Assembly: GCA_965237895.1 (NCBI GenBank)
Contig: CBDEGR010000002.1
Span: 1,798,001-1,862,000, forward strand
Source: CBDEGR01 sp965237895
Lineage (GTDB): Bacteria > Acidobacteriota > Terriglobia > UBA7540 > JAPUME01
Direction: 5' to 3'
Length of the DNA stretch: 64,000 nucleotides
Shown in pieces: positions 8,540-17,863 of this stretch. The position numbers and the translations under genes were made by a program. A model generated the notes under the pieces. It ran no database searches. It was not told the origin of the DNA and saw only the letters and a program-made list of their open reading frames with translations. Each line of letters opens with the position of its first letter. Position 1 is the first letter of the stretch.

Positions 8540-11500
8540 ATGCCCAAACGTACCGACATCCGAAAAATTATGATCATCGGCTCGGGACCCATCGTCATCG
8601 GGCAGGCGTGCGAATTCGACTACTCCGGCACGCAGGCATGCAAGGCGCTGCGCCAGGAGGGATACGAAGTCGTTCTGGTAAATTCAAATCCCGCCACCAT
8701 CATGACCGACCCGGAAATTGCCGACCATACCTACGTCGAGCCGCTGACGGTGGAGTACGTGGTAGCCGTCATCGACCAGGAGAAGCCGGACGCGTTATTG
8801 CCGACCGTCGGCGGACAGACGGCGTTGAACCTCTCGGTGGACCTGGCCGAAGCCGGGGTGCTCGAAAAATACGGCATTCGATTGCTCGGCGCCTCGATTG
8901 AAGCCATCAAGCTGGCCGAGGACCGGCTCTTGTTCAAAGACGCAATGCGAAGGGCGGGGTTGGAGACGCCCCGCAGCGCTCTGGTCAATTCCGTTGCAGA
9001 CGCGCTGGAGGCCGGCGCCAAGATCGGATTTCCCATCATCGTCCGGCCCTCGTTTACGCTGGGCGGCATGGGAAGCGGAATCGCCTACAACCGCGTGGAA
9101 TTCGAGAAGATCGTTCGGTATGGCCTGGAAGCGAGCCCGGTCCGCGAGGTCTTGATCGAAGAGTCGGTGCTGGGTTGGAAGGAGTTTGAGCTGGAGGTCA
9201 TGCGCGACGGCAAGGACAACGCCGTCGTAGTCTGCTCGATTGAGAATATCGATCCCATGGGCGTCCACACGGGCGATTCGATTACCGTGGCTCCCGTTCA
9301 GACTCTTACCGACAAGGAATATCAAGTTCTTCGCGACGCCGCCTTTGCCGTCATACGTATGGTAGGAGTGGAGACGGGCGGATCGAACATCCAGTTCGCC
9401 GTCTGCCCGAAAACGGGCCGCGTGCTGGTGATTGAAATGAACCCGCGCGTATCGCGCAGCTCGGCATTGGCGTCGAAGGCCACTGGATTCCCCATCGCCA
9501 AAATCGCCGCGCGGCTGGCTGTCGGTTATACGCTCGACGAGATTCCGAACGACATTACCAAGAAGACGCCCTCCTGCTTCGAGCCCTCCATCGACTACGT
9601 GGTCGTGAAAATTCCCAAATGGGCGCAGGAAAAATTTCCCGACGCCGACCACACGCTGACCACGCAGATGAAATCCGTCGGTGAAGTCATGGCCATCGGG
9701 CGGACGTTTAAAGAGGCGTTACTCAAAGGGATTCGGTCGCTTGAGACGGGACGAAAGGTTCCTCCCCCGCCCGCCTCGCCGACGGAGCTGGTTCGCCGGC
9801 TTACCGTGCCGCATCCCGAGCGTCTCTGGGACCTGTTCTACGCCCTCTCCTCCGGCTACGATGTGGAGAGTCTGTCCGAGATGACCCACATCGACCCTTG
9901 GTTTCTCGATCAGTTGAATCAGATTTTGGAGATGGAGCGAGAGTTGAAACGTTTTTCCTTCGACAAACTGCCGACGCCTGTGTTGCAGGAGGCGAAGCGC
10001 ACGGGATTTTCCGACCGGCAACTGGCCGAGGTGTGGAATACGTCGCCCGAGGCTCTTCACGACCGTCGCCGCGAACAGGGCATCCGCCCTGTCTTCAAAC
10101 GAGTGGATACCTGCGCGGCGGAGTTCGAATCCTACACGCCGTACCTCTATTCAACGTACGAAGACGAGAGCGAAGCCGAACCGACCACGCAGCGGAAAAT
10201 TATGATCCTCGGCTCGGGCCCGAACCGCATCGGCCAAGGCATCGAGTTCGACTACTGCTGCTGCCATGCGGCCTTCGCGCTGAAGGAAGAGGGCTTCGAG
10301 ACGATCATGGTTAACTGCAACCCGGAGACGGTCTCCACCGACTATGACACCTCCGACCGACTCTACTTCGAGCCATTAACCTTCGAAGATGTGATGGCCA
10401 TCGTCGAGGAGGAAAAGCCCTACGGCGTGATCGTTCAGTTCGGCGGCCAGACGCCGCTCAACTTGGCTCGAAGTCTCCAGAAGGCCGGTGTGCATATTCT
10501 CGGCACCTCGCCCGATTCGATTCATCGGGCCGAGGACCGGGAGAGCTTCGGCGAAGTTTTGCGGAAGCTCGACATTCCGCATCCGGAAAACGGGACGGCG
10601 ATGAACATCGAGGAAGCCCAAGCGATTGCGGTGAAGATCGGCTATCCGGTTCTGGTGCGGCCTTCCTACGTCCTTGGCGGCCGGTCGATGGTGATCGCCT
10701 ACGACGAGGCCACGTTGGTCGACTACGTCCGCCGCGCAGAACAGCTTCAGGCGGCTCTGCCGCTGCTGATCGACCGCTTCCTCGAAAATGCAATTGAAGT
10801 TGACGTGGACGCACTCTCGGACGGTGAACAGGTCGTCATCGGCGGCATCATGGAGCACATTGAACAGGCCGGAATTCATTCCGGCGACAGCTCCTGCGTC
10901 ATACCCACGATTCAGATCTCCGCGCAAGCCCGAAAGACGCTGAAGGACTACACGGTGCGGATGGCCCGCGAGCTCGGCGTTGTCGGCCTGATGAACGTGC
11001 AGTACGCCATCCGGAACGATAAGGTTTACGTGATTGAGGCGAATCCCCGCGCTTCGCGCACGGTTCCTTACGTCAGCAAGGCGACCGGCGTACCGATGGC
11101 GAAGATGGCGGCACGTCTGATGGCCGGCAAAAAATTGAAGGAGTTGGGCCTGGAGGGCGAATTACCGGTTCATCATTATTTCGTGAAGTCGCCCGTCTTC
11201 CCGTTCAACAAACTCCCCGGGGCGGACACCATTCTGGGGCCGGAGATGAAGTCCACCGGCGAGGTGATGGGCACCGCCGACGATTTCGGGTTGGCCTTTG
11301 CCAAGGCGCAAACGGCTGCCGGCCAGCGGTTACCCACCCAGGGAAGCGTATTCCTTTCGGTCAATGACGACGACAAGGGGAACCTGCTGCCCCTCGCCCA
11401 CAAGCTCACCGAGCCCGGCTTCGATTTAATTGCCACTCGCGGCACGGCGCAGGCGCTTCGGGACGCCGGGGTCGAGGTAAAATCGGTTTTCAAGGTCAAC

Positions 11501-11782
11501 GAGGGCAGGCCGAATATCGTCGACTTGATCAAGAACGGAAATGTCGATTTGATTATCAATACGCCGCTCGGAAGCGAATCACGGTTCGATGAGAAGGCGA
11601 TTCGGCGCGCGGCGGTGGAATATCAGGTAAGCTGTATTACGACCCTCTCGGCCGCCGCCGCGGCCGTAAGCGGCATGGCGGCTTTGCAGTCGAAAGAACT
11701 GCAAGTGACAAGCCTGCAGGAGCTGCACCGGAAGGCCCCCATGCCGAGAGCGCCTTCCAATGTGACAACGAATTCCCCCTGA
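8540..11782 (+). CDS. carB: Carbamoyl-phosphate synthase large subunit
   Basis: 1080 residues with the expected internal duplication. The first synthetase half opens with GSGPIVIGQACEFDYSGTQA and the second with GSGPNRIGQGIEFDYCCCHA near residue 555. ATP-grasp glycine loops occur in both (PSFTLGGMGSG; PSYVLGGRSM). The C-terminal ~140 residues are the allosteric MGS-like domain (FDLIATRGTAQALRDAGVEV). It makes carbamoyl phosphate from bicarbonate, ammonia and 2 ATP. Length is normal for the family. An aldolase gene follows 32 bases downstream. Confidence 0.97.
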   Translation: MPKRTDIRKIMIIGSGPIVIGQACEFDYSGTQACKALRQEGYEVVLVNSNPATIMTDPEIADHTYVEPLTVEYVVAVIDQEKPDALLPTVGGQTALNLSVDLAEAGVLEKYGIRLLGASIEAIKLAEDRLLFKDAMRRAGLETPRSALVNSVADALEAGAKIGFPIIVRPSFTLGGMGSGIAYNRVEFEKIVRYGLEASPVREVLIEESVLGWKEFELEVMRDGKDNAVVVCSIENIDPMGVHTGDSITVAPVQTLTDKEYQVLRDAAFAVIRMVGVETGGSNIQFAVCPKTGRVLVIEMNPRVSRSSALASKATGFPIAKIAARLAVGYTLDEIPNDITKKTPSCFEPSIDYVVVKIPKWAQEKFPDADHTLTTQMKSVGEVMAIGRTFKEALLKGIRSLETGRKVPPPPASPTELVRRLTVPHPERLWDLFYALSSGYDVESLSEMTHIDPWFLDQLNQILEMERELKRFSFDKLPTPVLQEAKRTGFSDRQLAEVWNTSPEALHDRRREQGIRPVFKRVDTCAAEFESYTPYLYSTYEDESEAEPTTQRKIMILGSGPNRIGQGIEFDYCCCHAAFALKEEGFETIMVNCNPETVSTDYDTSDRLYFEPLTFEDVMAIVEEEKPYGVIVQFGGQTPLNLARSLQKAGVHILGTSPDSIHRAEDRESFGEVLRKLDIPHPENGTAMNIEEAQAIAVKIGYPVLVRPSYVLGGRSMVIAYDEATLVDYVRRAEQLQAALPLLIDRFLENAIEVDVDALSDGEQVVIGGIMEHIEQAGIHSGDSSCVIPTIQISAQARKTLKDYTVRMARELGVVGLMNVQYAIRNDKVYVIEANPRASRTVPYVSKATGVPMAKMAARLMAGKKLKELGLEGELPVHHYFVKSPVFPFNKLPGADTILGPEMKSTGEVMGTADDFGLAFAKAQTAAGQRLPTQGSVFLSVNDDDKGNLLPLAHKLTEPGFDLIATRGTAQALRDAGVEVKSVFKVNEGRPNIVDLIKNGNVDLIINTPLGSESRFDEKAIRRAAVEYQVSCITTLSAAAAAVSGMAALQSKELQVTSLQELHRKAPMPRAPSNVTTNSP

Positions 11783-11814
11783 ACGATTTCGAGGAGAGAG
11801 AGCCTCAGACGGAA

Positions 11815-12729
11815 ATGTCCAAACAAAAAGCTGTAAGTAAATTACAAGGCATCCTGGTGCCGATTGTCACTCCCATGGACGCGGGCGGCCGTATTCTCTA
11901 CCGCGCGTTTGAGGAGAACCTCCGGCAGTTGCGCAGCTATCCGCTGGCCGGGTTCGTGGTGGCCGGGTCGACCGGAGAGGCGCCCTTTCTGCGTCCCGAC
12001 GAGCGCTTGAGGCTGTTCGCCGCGGCTCGGCGCATCGTCTCCGGCTCCCCGCAACTCGTGGTGGCCGTCACCGGCCTTGAAAGTACCCTGGAAACTCTGC
12101 GGCTCAGCCGAGCGGCGGAACGCGAAGGGGTCGATTGCCTGCTGGTCATCACCCCCAATTATTTCCGGCCCAAGATGACCTCTGCTGCCCTCCGCGCCTA
12201 CTATGAAACCGTGGCCGACGGCGTTACCACGCCCACGGCCATCTATTCCATCCCTCAGTTCACCGGCATCAAGATGGAGGCGGCAGCCATTGGAGTCCTC
12301 TCCCGCCATCCGAACATTGTGGGCATCAAGGAAAGCTCGGGCGATGCCGCCTATTTGCGGCAGATTCTGCGGCGCGTTGAGCCCGGCTTCCATGTCTTAA
12401 CCGGCTCGCCCTTGTTGTTGTTGAAAGCCTTGCGGTGGGGGGCTGCGGGAGGAATTCTGGGGCTTTCGAACTACATCCCGGAACTCTGCTTGGACATCGT
12501 CGCCGCTTGCCGGAAGAAACAATGGGATGAAGCCGGAAAACTGCAACGCCGACTGGCCCAAATGACCCGCACCGTGAACATTCCGTTCGGCGTGCCGGGA
12601 GTGAAAGCGGCAATGAACTATCGCGGCTGGGCGGGGGGAACTCCGCGTTCGCCTTTGTTGCCGCTGACGAGGGAAGAGCGATTGATTGTCGAGAAAGCCA
12701 TGCAACCTTACCTGCCCGCGCCGGCCTAG
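11815..12729 (+). CDS. DHDPS/NAL-superfamily class I aldolase (not a canonical DapA)
   Basis: A 304-residue TIM-barrel lyase. Visible motifs are GSTGEAPFL (pyruvate-binding loop), the active-site Tyr in YSIPQFTGIKM and the Schiff-base Lys in IVGIKESSGD. True dihydrodipicolinate synthase has an Arg in the segment YNVPxRTG; here that position is Phe. The pattern is closer to 4-hydroxy-2-oxoglutarate aldolase or related keto-acid aldolases, so I do not call it dapA. It follows carB by 32 bases and is probably the last gene of that operon; a terminator-like hairpin follows its stop. The substrate is unknown. Confidence 0.8.
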   Translation: MSKQKAVSKLQGILVPIVTPMDAGGRILYRAFEENLRQLRSYPLAGFVVAGSTGEAPFLRPDERLRLFAAARRIVSGSPQLVVAVTGLESTLETLRLSRAAEREGVDCLLVITPNYFRPKMTSAALRAYYETVADGVTTPTAIYSIPQFTGIKMEAAAIGVLSRHPNIVGIKESSGDAAYLRQILRRVEPGFHVLTGSPLLLLKALRWGAAGGILGLSNYIPELCLDIVAACRKKQWDEAGKLQRRLAQMTRTVNIPFGVPGVKAAMNYRGWAGGTPRSPLLPLTREERLIVEKAMQPYLPAPA

Positions 12730-12732
12730 TTG

Positions 12733-12750
12733 AGGGAAATTCTCCCTTTT
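12733..12750 (+). terminator. Intrinsic terminator after the aldolase gene
   Basis: Stem AGGGA/TCCCT with loop AATTC, followed by TTT. It lies 4 bases past the stop codon and would end the carAB-aldolase transcript before the convergent small gene. Confidence 0.5.
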
Positions 12751-12778
12751 CCGTATTGCAGGCCGTTCTCCGGCGGGG

Positions 12779-13042
12779 CTAGCTCCGGTGAAATCCGCCG
12801 AAGATGTTCACCTTCTGCAAGGTAAACCTTTGGCCGGCGGTGGAGTCGTCCTTCGCGTCAGGTTTGTAGAGCGCATGGCAGCGCTCGCAACGGTAGATTT
12901 CCGCATCCTTGGGGAGAGTTTTTAGCTTCTCTTCGGAGCGGTACCAGCGCTTCAAGTGTCCTAAACAGAGCTTACTGCGCTCGTTCTTCACGTCGCAGGC
13001 GCGCATACCAGGCTTCTTTTCTCGAAATGTCGTTTCGCTCAC
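12779..13042 (-). CDS. Small cysteine-pair protein of unknown function
   Basis: 87 residues. Paired cysteines lie at AC and LC (residues ~15 and 27) and in YRCERCHALYKPD (CxxC, residues ~51-54), a plausible zinc ribbon. The sequence is charged and has no signal peptide or membrane segment. I do not recognise a named family. It lies between the end of the aldolase gene (convergent) and truA (same strand, 111 bases upstream). Confidence 0.55.
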   Translation of the reverse strand: MSETTFREKKPGMRACDVKNERSKLCLGHLKRWYRSEEKLKTLPKDAEIYRCERCHALYKPDAKDDSTAGQRFTLQKVNIFGGFHRS

Positions 13043-13152
13043 TCTTGTTTTCCGCTCCTTTTACTTTATCCTGAGGTCGAACCCTTCTCACCGGAAACCC
13101 GTCCGCCATTGTAACCGAACCGGGAGGGTTTCTGCACCCTTACCGAAGCGCG

Positions 13153-13926
13153 TCAATATTCCACTTGGACTAGAGTGAGCCCTTTGGCGGGGACGGTCGG
13201 GCCTGCCAGGGGACGCCGGCAGGCGAGGAGGATTCGCGGAATGTCTTCCGGCCGGAGCTTTCTCCGCCCCACCTCCAGCAGCGTGCCGACCATATTCCTC
13301 ACCATGTGATGAAGGAAGCCGCTGCCCTGCACCTCGTAAACCAGTAGCGGTTTGCCTGCGCGCTTCCCCATTTGAGAACGAAAAATACGGCGCACCGTAG
13401 AGCTTTTTCCCGGCTCTCGGCCCCCTTTCCCTTTATCTCGCCGTCCGTTCGACACGGCAAAAGAAGCAAAATCCGCCTCCCCTTCAAAAAATTCTGCGGC
13501 GCGTTCCATGGCGGCGACGTCCAACGGAGTGCGGTGGTGATGGACGTAACGCCAGAGAAACGGCGGGCAGGTCTTGCCCGTCCAGATGCGGTAGCGGTAG
13601 GTCTTCGAGCGCGCCTGATAGCGGGCGTGGAAGTCGAGCGGCGCCTCGGTAATCTTTCGCACGCGGACGGACGGCGGCAAGCGGTCGTTCAACACCTGCA
13701 TCAAGTTCGGAAGGGGGAGAGTCGATGTCGTCTTGAAATTCGCTACCTGCCCTTCGGCATGAACACCGGCATCGGTCCGTCCGGAACCGAACACCTGTAC
13801 GGTTTCGGACAGTAAACTTTCCAATGTTTGGGTCAGCAAGCCTTGCACGGTCACGGCGCGCGGTTGGATTTGCCAGCCGTGAAAGTCCGTTCCGTCGTAG
13901 GCCAGGATCAGTCGCAGATTACGCAT
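13153..13926 (-). CDS. truA: tRNA pseudouridine(38-40) synthase
   Basis: 257 residues. It begins RNLRLILAYDGTDFHGWQIQP and has the catalytic Asp in GSGRTDAGVHAEGQVANF, plus the conserved GSGFLHHMVRNMVGTLLEVG near the C-terminus. TruA isomerises uridines at positions 38-40 in the anticodon arm. There is a short insertion rich in Lys/Gly (SNGRRDKGKGGREPGKSST) before the conserved RIFRSQ strand, a place where the family varies in length. Confidence 0.95.
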   Translation of the reverse strand: MRNLRLILAYDGTDFHGWQIQPRAVTVQGLLTQTLESLLSETVQVFGSGRTDAGVHAEGQVANFKTTSTLPLPNLMQVLNDRLPPSVRVRKITEAPLDFHARYQARSKTYRYRIWTGKTCPPFLWRYVHHHRTPLDVAAMERAAEFFEGEADFASFAVSNGRRDKGKGGREPGKSSTVRRIFRSQMGKRAGKPLLVYEVQGSGFLHHMVRNMVGTLLEVGRRKLRPEDIPRILLACRRPLAGPTVPAKGLTLVQVEY

Positions 13927-14146
13927 TAAATTTCACACTGGATTTTACATCGAGTTTCACATCGAGTGTCGGCGGAACCGGCACCTCTGTGCTAGAATTT
14001 CCGCTTCCGCCGGTTTCTTTTTTAGAGTAGTGCATCCGGATGAATTTCCCCCCAGGGCATGAAACCCGCCCGGGGGAACTTGCGTCTATACAAATACATA
14101 GGTTTCATCAGGTCTTCAAGTCTTGCAGGAGATGAGGAGTACAACC

Positions 14147-16024
14147 ATGTCTTGGTTACGGAGAATTTTTCTTGGTTTGATTCCGGTTTTTGCGATGCTT
14201 CTGAATCCGGGAATTTTACGCGGACAGTTCGAACGGTATTCTCGTACGAATGCGTTCCCGAATTTTATTGGGCCTTATTTTTCAAGATTTGTGGAGGAGC
14301 CGCGGCTGAGCAGCTCGGATCGTCTCCACCAATTGATCCAAGACGGAACGTTGCGGCTTTCCGTGGAGGAGCTGGTGGCATTGACCCTGGAAAATAATCT
14401 GAACATCGCCGTCGATCGTTACAATCTTTCCTTTGCGCAGACCGATCTGCTGCGATCGAAAGCCGGAGGATCACCCCGAGGCGTGGGCGGTGTTACCACA
14501 CCTTCCGGCCTGTTCGGCGGCGCCATCGGCGGCGGAGTCGGCGGCGGCGACGGGGGAGGTGGCGGCGGCGGCGGAGCCTTTGGCGGCGGCGGAGCCACCA
14601 ACTTCGCCGGTGGGGGAAGTTTCGACCCGACCATCAGTTTCAATTTCGGTTGGGCCCGCCGCGAAACGCCGCTGGGGATCACCTTCATCACCGGTGTCCC
14701 GGCGGCCGTCACCCAAACCACTTCTTACACCGGCGTGTATTCGCAGAGGTTTTTAACGGGAACCAGCGTTGTTGCCGGCATGAGCGGAAGGCGGAGTTCG
14801 ACCAACTCGCTGCGGGACATCTTCAATCCTCAGGTGACCAGCGCGGTCTTTTTCGGGTTCAGCCAGCCGCTGCTGAACGGTTTCGGCTATCGCGTCAATG
14901 CCCGCTTCATTCGCCTTGCCAAGAATAATTTACATATTACGGATGAGGCCTTCCGGCAATTGGTGATCACGACCGTCTCCCAGGTCCTGGACCTTTATTG
15001 GGACTTGGTCTTTTTCCGGGCCAACGTGCGCGTGGCCGAGCAGTCGCTGGCGTTGGCCAATCGGACACTGCGGGACAATAAAATTCAAGTAGAGATCGGA
15101 ACGCTGGCTCCGATTGAAATCGTCCGCGCCGAGGCGGAGGTGGCGTCGAATGAACGCGACCTGATCACGGCTCAGACAAGTTTACAACAGCAGGAGAATC
15201 TGATCAAAACCGCCCTCTCGCGCGTGGTGGATGACGATTTGGCGGCGGCACGGATTGAGCCGAGTGATGAACTTCCCCTGCCCCGTCAGGAGGACATTCC
15301 CGAGTTGAAAGATGCCATCCAAACGGCGCATCAAAAGCGGCCAGAAGTTGAGATTGATTCCATCAATCTCCGTAACCAGAAACTTACCTTGAAGTTTACG
15401 CGGAACAGCCTCCTGCCTGGTTTCGATATTTTCGCCAACTACAGCGGAGACGGCCTTTCGGGAAATCGGGTTTTGAATGAATTCGGTAATCCCATCTCCC
15501 CGATTCCGGGCGGATTGGGCCAAGCGGTGACCCAGGCCTTCCACGGAAATTTTCCGGACTATGCGTTTGGAGCCAATCTCCTATTTCCCATTCGCAACCG
15601 CCAGGCTCAAGCCGACCACGCCCGCGCCTTGCTCGAAGAACGGCAGACCCGTCTTCGAGCTCAGCAAACCCGAAACCAGATCGAGCAGGAAGTCCGGAAC
15701 GCGCTGATCGGGCTGACCCAGGCCAAATCGGAAATCGAGGCGGCGGGAAAGGCCGTCCTGCTTCAGGAAAGAACCCTCGATGCCGAGCAGAAGAAATACA
15801 AATTGGGCGAATCGACCGTCTTCCTGGTGATCCAAGCCCAGCGGGACCTGGACCAGTCACGATTGACCCACAATCAGGCGCGGGCGAACTACGCCAAGAC
15901 GCTTACCGAGGTGAACCGTTCGACGGGAACGACGCTGGAGAAAAACAATATCGAGTTGCGGGACGCCCGCACGGGGCAAGTCTCCCGCGTGCCCAACATC
16001 CCCGGAACGCGTGATGGGTTCTGA
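14147..16024 (+). CDS. TolC-family outer-membrane efflux channel with a glycine-rich insert
   Basis: About 625 residues. I take the ATG at 14147, 7 bases after AGGAG, rather than the TTG at 14123. The protein starts with a signal peptide (MSWLRRIFLGLIPVFAMLL), then two OEP repeats: LSVEELVALTLENNLNIAVDRYNLSFAQ, and helices around residues ~270-390 and ~480-590 with heptad patterns. Residues ~113-160 are almost only Gly, Ala and Ser, an uncommon insert in the first repeat before the strand region. The family forms trimeric export tunnels with MFP/RND or ABC partners, none of which is adjacent. Confidence 0.85.
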   Translation: MSWLRRIFLGLIPVFAMLLNPGILRGQFERYSRTNAFPNFIGPYFSRFVEEPRLSSSDRLHQLIQDGTLRLSVEELVALTLENNLNIAVDRYNLSFAQTDLLRSKAGGSPRGVGGVTTPSGLFGGAIGGGVGGGDGGGGGGGGAFGGGGATNFAGGGSFDPTISFNFGWARRETPLGITFITGVPAAVTQTTSYTGVYSQRFLTGTSVVAGMSGRRSSTNSLRDIFNPQVTSAVFFGFSQPLLNGFGYRVNARFIRLAKNNLHITDEAFRQLVITTVSQVLDLYWDLVFFRANVRVAEQSLALANRTLRDNKIQVEIGTLAPIEIVRAEAEVASNERDLITAQTSLQQQENLIKTALSRVVDDDLAAARIEPSDELPLPRQEDIPELKDAIQTAHQKRPEVEIDSINLRNQKLTLKFTRNSLLPGFDIFANYSGDGLSGNRVLNEFGNPISPIPGGLGQAVTQAFHGNFPDYAFGANLLFPIRNRQAQADHARALLEERQTRLRAQQTRNQIEQEVRNALIGLTQAKSEIEAAGKAVLLQERTLDAEQKKYKLGESTVFLVIQAQRDLDQSRLTHNQARANYAKTLTEVNRSTGTTLEKNNIELRDARTGQVSRVPNIPGTRDGF

Positions 16025-16127
16025 TGGGGCGGTTCAGTTCTCTCTGCGCCGTTCGTCCTTATTTGACTTCGATTTCGACGCCGGGCTATGATGCCCGGCG
16101 GGAGGCAATGAGGAATCTACTGCGGGC

Positions 16128-17837
16128 ATGAGTAAGAAACGGGCGCACAAGGCCGCGAAGTCCCGGTCTGAAACGAAATCCGCATCAGCAACCGCCCCCG
16201 GCGCACGGGCTACTACTGTAAAGAGAAAGAGCGGAGCCACGCCCGCGCCGCCTCCGGTCCCGACGACGGTCTCAGGGGGTCCCATCGGACGGCTCTATAC
16301 GCCGGCCGATCTTCCGAATTTCGATCCTTCGCAAGAGTTGGGCCGCCCCGGCGAGTATCCCTTCACGCGCGGCATCCATGCCGACATGTACCGGGGCAAG
16401 CTTTGGACCATGCGACAGTTCAGCGGCTTCGGGACGCCGGAAGAGACCAACCGGCGGCTCCACTACCTGCTCGGCCAGGGGCAGACCGGCCTTTCGGTTG
16501 CATTCGATCTTCCCACATTGATGGGTTACGACTCGGACCACACGCTGGCGGAAGGCGAGGTTGGCAAGTGCGGTGTTGCAGTCTCGTCGTTGGCCGATAT
16601 GGAGGCGCTGCTCGACGGCCTGCCGCTCGACCGCGTCACCACTTCGATGACCATCAACTCCCCGGCCCCCATGATTTGGGCCATGTACTTGGCGACGGTC
16701 GAGAAGCGCGGTATTGATTTAAAGAAAATCTCCGGCACCCTCCAGAACGATATTCTGAAGGAGTACATCGCGCAGAAGGAGTACATCTTTCCGCCCAAGC
16801 CCTCGATGCGCTTGGTGACGGATACCATCGAATACGGCAGCCGGAATACGCCGCGCTGGAATACGATCTCGATCAGCGGCTATCATATCCGCGAAGCCGG
16901 CTCGACGGCCGTGCAGGAGTTGGCATTTACGCTGCGGGACGGCATTGAGTATGTCCAATGGTGTGTGGACCGCGGCCTGCAGGTTGACGAATTCGCCCCC
17001 CGGCTCAGTTTCTTTTTTAACGCCCATAACGATCTATTTGAAGAGATCGCCAAGTACCGAGCGGCGCGAAAAGTCTGGGCCAAAGTGATGCGCGAGCGGT
17101 TCGGAGCCACCAACCCTCGCTCCTGGCTCTGCCGTTTCCATACGCAGACGGCCGGGTGCTCGCTCACCGCGCAGCAGCCCTATAACAACGTCATGCGGAC
17201 CACCCTGCAGGCGCTGGCGGGCGTGCTGGGCGGCACGCAGTCCTTGCATACGAACTCGCTCGACGAGGCTTGGGCCTTGCCAACCGAAAAGGCCGCCAAG
17301 CTGGCCCTTCGAACCCAGCAAATTTTAGCCCACGAGAGCGGCCTGCCGGATGTGGCGGACCCGCTGGGCGGCTCCTATTTCCTCGAAAAGCTGACGCTTG
17401 ATCTGGAGCGCGGCTGCTGTGACTATTTCGATACAATCGAAGCGCTGGGCGGAATGGTCGCGGCCGTTGAGCAAGGATTTCCACAACGCGAAATTCATGA
17501 GGCCGCCTACGCTTACCAGCGGGCGATTGAGACGAAAGAAAAATTGATTGTCAGTGTCAATGTGCTCGCCGAAAATGGAGCTCGTCGCCCGATGGACATT
17601 TTAGTGATCGACGAAGAAGCCGTGCGACACCAGAAGGACAAGTTGAAAAAATTGCGGGAGACTCGCGACGGGCAGAAGGTTCGCTCCACATTGGAAGCCC
17701 TTGGGTCGGCGGCGGAAGGAAGCGAAAATCTGATGCCGTATATCCTCGGATGTGTGCGAGCGTATGCCACGCTCGGTGAGATGTGTGATGCCTTGCGCCG
17801 AGTCTTCGGGACCTATCAGGAACCGGCCTTCCGTTAA
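16128..17837 (+). CDS. Methylmalonyl-CoA mutase family large subunit with isobutyryl-CoA mutase-type active site
   Basis: 569 residues: a Lys/Ala-rich N-terminal tail (~45 residues), then the acyl-CoA mutase TIM barrel (MRQFSGFGTPEETN, GLSVAFDLPTLMGYDSDH, SISGYHIREAGSTAVQELAF). In methylmalonyl-CoA mutase the carboxylate is bound by a Tyr in RQYAGF and an Arg after QNDILKE (human Tyr110 and Arg228). Here these are Phe (RQFSGF) and Gln (QNDILKEYIAQ). Phe plus Gln at these places is the published signature of isobutyryl-CoA mutase, so the likely reaction is isobutyryl-CoA to n-butyryl-CoA. The B12-binding domain is on a separate gene 26 bases downstream. Confidence 0.88.
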   Translation: MSKKRAHKAAKSRSETKSASATAPGARATTVKRKSGATPAPPPVPTTVSGGPIGRLYTPADLPNFDPSQELGRPGEYPFTRGIHADMYRGKLWTMRQFSGFGTPEETNRRLHYLLGQGQTGLSVAFDLPTLMGYDSDHTLAEGEVGKCGVAVSSLADMEALLDGLPLDRVTTSMTINSPAPMIWAMYLATVEKRGIDLKKISGTLQNDILKEYIAQKEYIFPPKPSMRLVTDTIEYGSRNTPRWNTISISGYHIREAGSTAVQELAFTLRDGIEYVQWCVDRGLQVDEFAPRLSFFFNAHNDLFEEIAKYRAARKVWAKVMRERFGATNPRSWLCRFHTQTAGCSLTAQQPYNNVMRTTLQALAGVLGGTQSLHTNSLDEAWALPTEKAAKLALRTQQILAHESGLPDVADPLGGSYFLEKLTLDLERGCCDYFDTIEALGGMVAAVEQGFPQREIHEAAYAYQRAIETKEKLIVSVNVLAENGARRPMDILVIDEEAVRHQKDKLKKLRETRDGQKVRSTLEALGSAAEGSENLMPYILGCVRAYATLGEMCDALRRVFGTYQEPAFR

Positions 17838-17863
17838 CCGAAACGGCTGAGGTACTTTGAAAT

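Noticed and set aside
16025..16127. Possible cobalamin riboswitch ahead of the B12 mutase
   Set aside because: Only about 100 bases are available and no B12-box-like sequence is visible.
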